Part shown: one piece after another, positions 6,150 through 6,593 of the stretch
Layout: each line of letters opens with the position of its first letter
Position numbering within the stretch: the first letter of the stretch is position 1
NCBI GenBank assembly: GCA_045105475.1
Contig: JBGCDP010000108.1
Location: 1-6,593 of the forward strand
DNA length: 6,593 nt
From: WTJY01 sp045105475
Lineage (GTDB): Bacteria > Chloroflexota > Anaerolineae > Promineifilales > Promineifilaceae
Direction of reading: 5' to 3'
Notes under the pieces: model-generated
The model's database searches: none
What the model saw: only the letters and a program-made list of their open reading frames with translations
What the model was told of the DNA's origin: nothing
Translations under genes and position numbers: made by a program

Positions 6150-6167
6150 AGTTACACAAAAGTTACA
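6150..6167 (-). promoter_or_regulatory. direct repeat AGTTACA at one helical turn
   Basis: AGTTACA occurs at 6150-6156 and 6161-6167, 11 bp apart (TGTAACT twice on the minus strand), about 90-107 bp upstream of the predicted aceB start. Direct repeats one turn apart are typical of activator sites bound in tandem. The motif is short, so this is suggestive only. Confidence 0.35.
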
Positions 6168-6206
6168 GGTGAGATAGAAGATTAAAATCTAGCCGTTTCC
6201 TCTGGA

Positions 6207-6238
6207 GAGCTTCATCTTTTTGTAAAAAGACGAAGCTC
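6207..6238 (-). terminator. long hairpin downstream of the ABC transporter gene
   Basis: GAGCTTC (6207-6213) and GAAGCTC (6232-6238) enclose TCTTTTT/AAAAAGA (6215-6221, 6224-6230). The single A/C mismatch between the two blocks becomes a G-U pair in the minus-strand transcript, which therefore has an unbroken 15-bp stem. It begins about 20 nt after the ABC stop codon. No U-run follows the stem, so it may be a 3' mRNA-protecting structure or an atypical terminator rather than a standard intrinsic one. Confidence 0.55.
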
Positions 6239-6258
6239 AACGACCTAGCAAAACTATT

Positions 6259-6593
6259 TTAAAGTCGAGCTTGAATCTGATACAGCTTTGCGTAAACGCC
6301 ACCTCTCGCTAGCAAATCTGCGTGAGTGCCTTCCTCAGCAATGTCACCCTCAGCCAAAACAATGATCCGATCAGCTTTCTGAATCGTCGATAGGCGATGA
6401 GCAATGACCAAGGTGGTCCGGTTGCGACTCAGCTTTTCTAGAGATTCTTGAACTGCTCGTTCGCTGGCGTTGTCGAGCGCACTGGTCGCTTCATCGAAGA
6501 TTAGGATCTGCGGATCTTTTAAGAAAACGCGCGCAATGCTTAGCCTTTGCTTCTGTCCGCCAGAGAGCTTGACCCCGCGCTGGCCGATGTCGG
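6259..6593 (-). CDS. ABC exporter ATPase domain, C-terminal 110 residues (5' end outside window)
   Basis: The frame reads from the right edge to TAA at 6261-6259. It shows the ABC signature LSGGQKQR (visible residues 9-16), Walker B and D-loop ILIFDEATSALD (29-40), the switch histidine in IAHRLSTI (H65) and the usual C-terminal 'EEGTHADLL...GGVYAKLY' helix region. This order and spacing are those of the nucleotide-binding domain of an exporter-type (MsbA/LmrA-like) ABC protein, probably a fused permease-ATPase in the membrane. Walker A and the transmembrane part are beyond the edge, so the substrate is unknown. It is transcribed towards aceB, with a 264-bp gap holding a hairpin and the aceB control region, so it is probably a separate unit. 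Confidence 0.93.
   Translation of the reverse strand, partial: DIGQRGVKLSGGQKQRLSIARVFLKDPQILIFDEATSALDNASERAVQESLEKLSRNRTTLVIAHRLSTIQKADRIIVLAEGDIAEEGTHADLLARGGVYAKLYQIQARL

Noticed and set aside
5995..6258. A regulator gene or small ORF between the ABC gene and aceB
   Set aside because: No ORF of useful length with a start and ribosome binding site was seen. The sequence is taken up by promoter and palindromic sites.

Overview
The window is ordinary bacterial chromosome carrying five protein genes: one on the plus strand, cut by the left edge, and four on the minus strand, the last cut by the right edge. The best taxonomic guess is Chloroflexota. The first protein is a large exported Ig-domain protein ending in a short tail (ILLPMIGR) like the 'YLPLVLR'-type tails that close many exported proteins of that phylum. 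The guess rests on pattern recall only. No rRNA, tRNA, CRISPR array or mobile element was seen.

Layout from left to right. Positions 1-1148 (+): C-terminal part of a surface or secreted protein with a NEW3-like domain and two invasin/Big_1-like Ig domains. Its stop lies 3 bp from the stop of a convergent type I sulfatase (1152-2609, -). A 302-bp spacer follows, with a UUCG-loop terminator and a set of related inverted repeats. Isocitrate lyase aceA (2912-4243, -) and malate synthase A aceB (4378-5994, -) come next, separated by 134 bp containing a perfect 12-bp hairpin. A 264-bp control region (5995-6258) lies upstream of aceB. The window ends in the last 110 codons of an ABC exporter ATPase (6259-6593, -).

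Function. aceB and aceA are the two dedicated enzymes of the glyoxylate shunt, which allows growth on acetate or fatty acids. They are transcribed in the order aceB then aceA, as in the enterobacterial ace operon, but with no aceK in view. The aceB promoter region is the most informative regulatory sequence. A TTGACA/TACTAT promoter is bracketed by two identical 14-bp palindromes (AGCGAATATTCGCT) and a degenerate third copy touching the -35 box. This looks like the operator set of an unidentified repressor. The hairpin between aceB and aceA could lower aceA expression relative to aceB. The sulfatase and the surface protein show no clear functional link to the shunt.

Two genome-scale patterns stand out. 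The palindrome CGGCCG occurs 27 times, all inside coding regions and in all three codon phases, although about 1.6 would be expected at equal base composition. It behaves like a highly iterated palindrome. In addition, the 3' flanks of aceA and of the ABC gene share TTGCTAGGT followed by GCTTCGTC and an inverted partner, which suggests a dispersed intergenic hairpin element. No clearly new multi-gene system is present.
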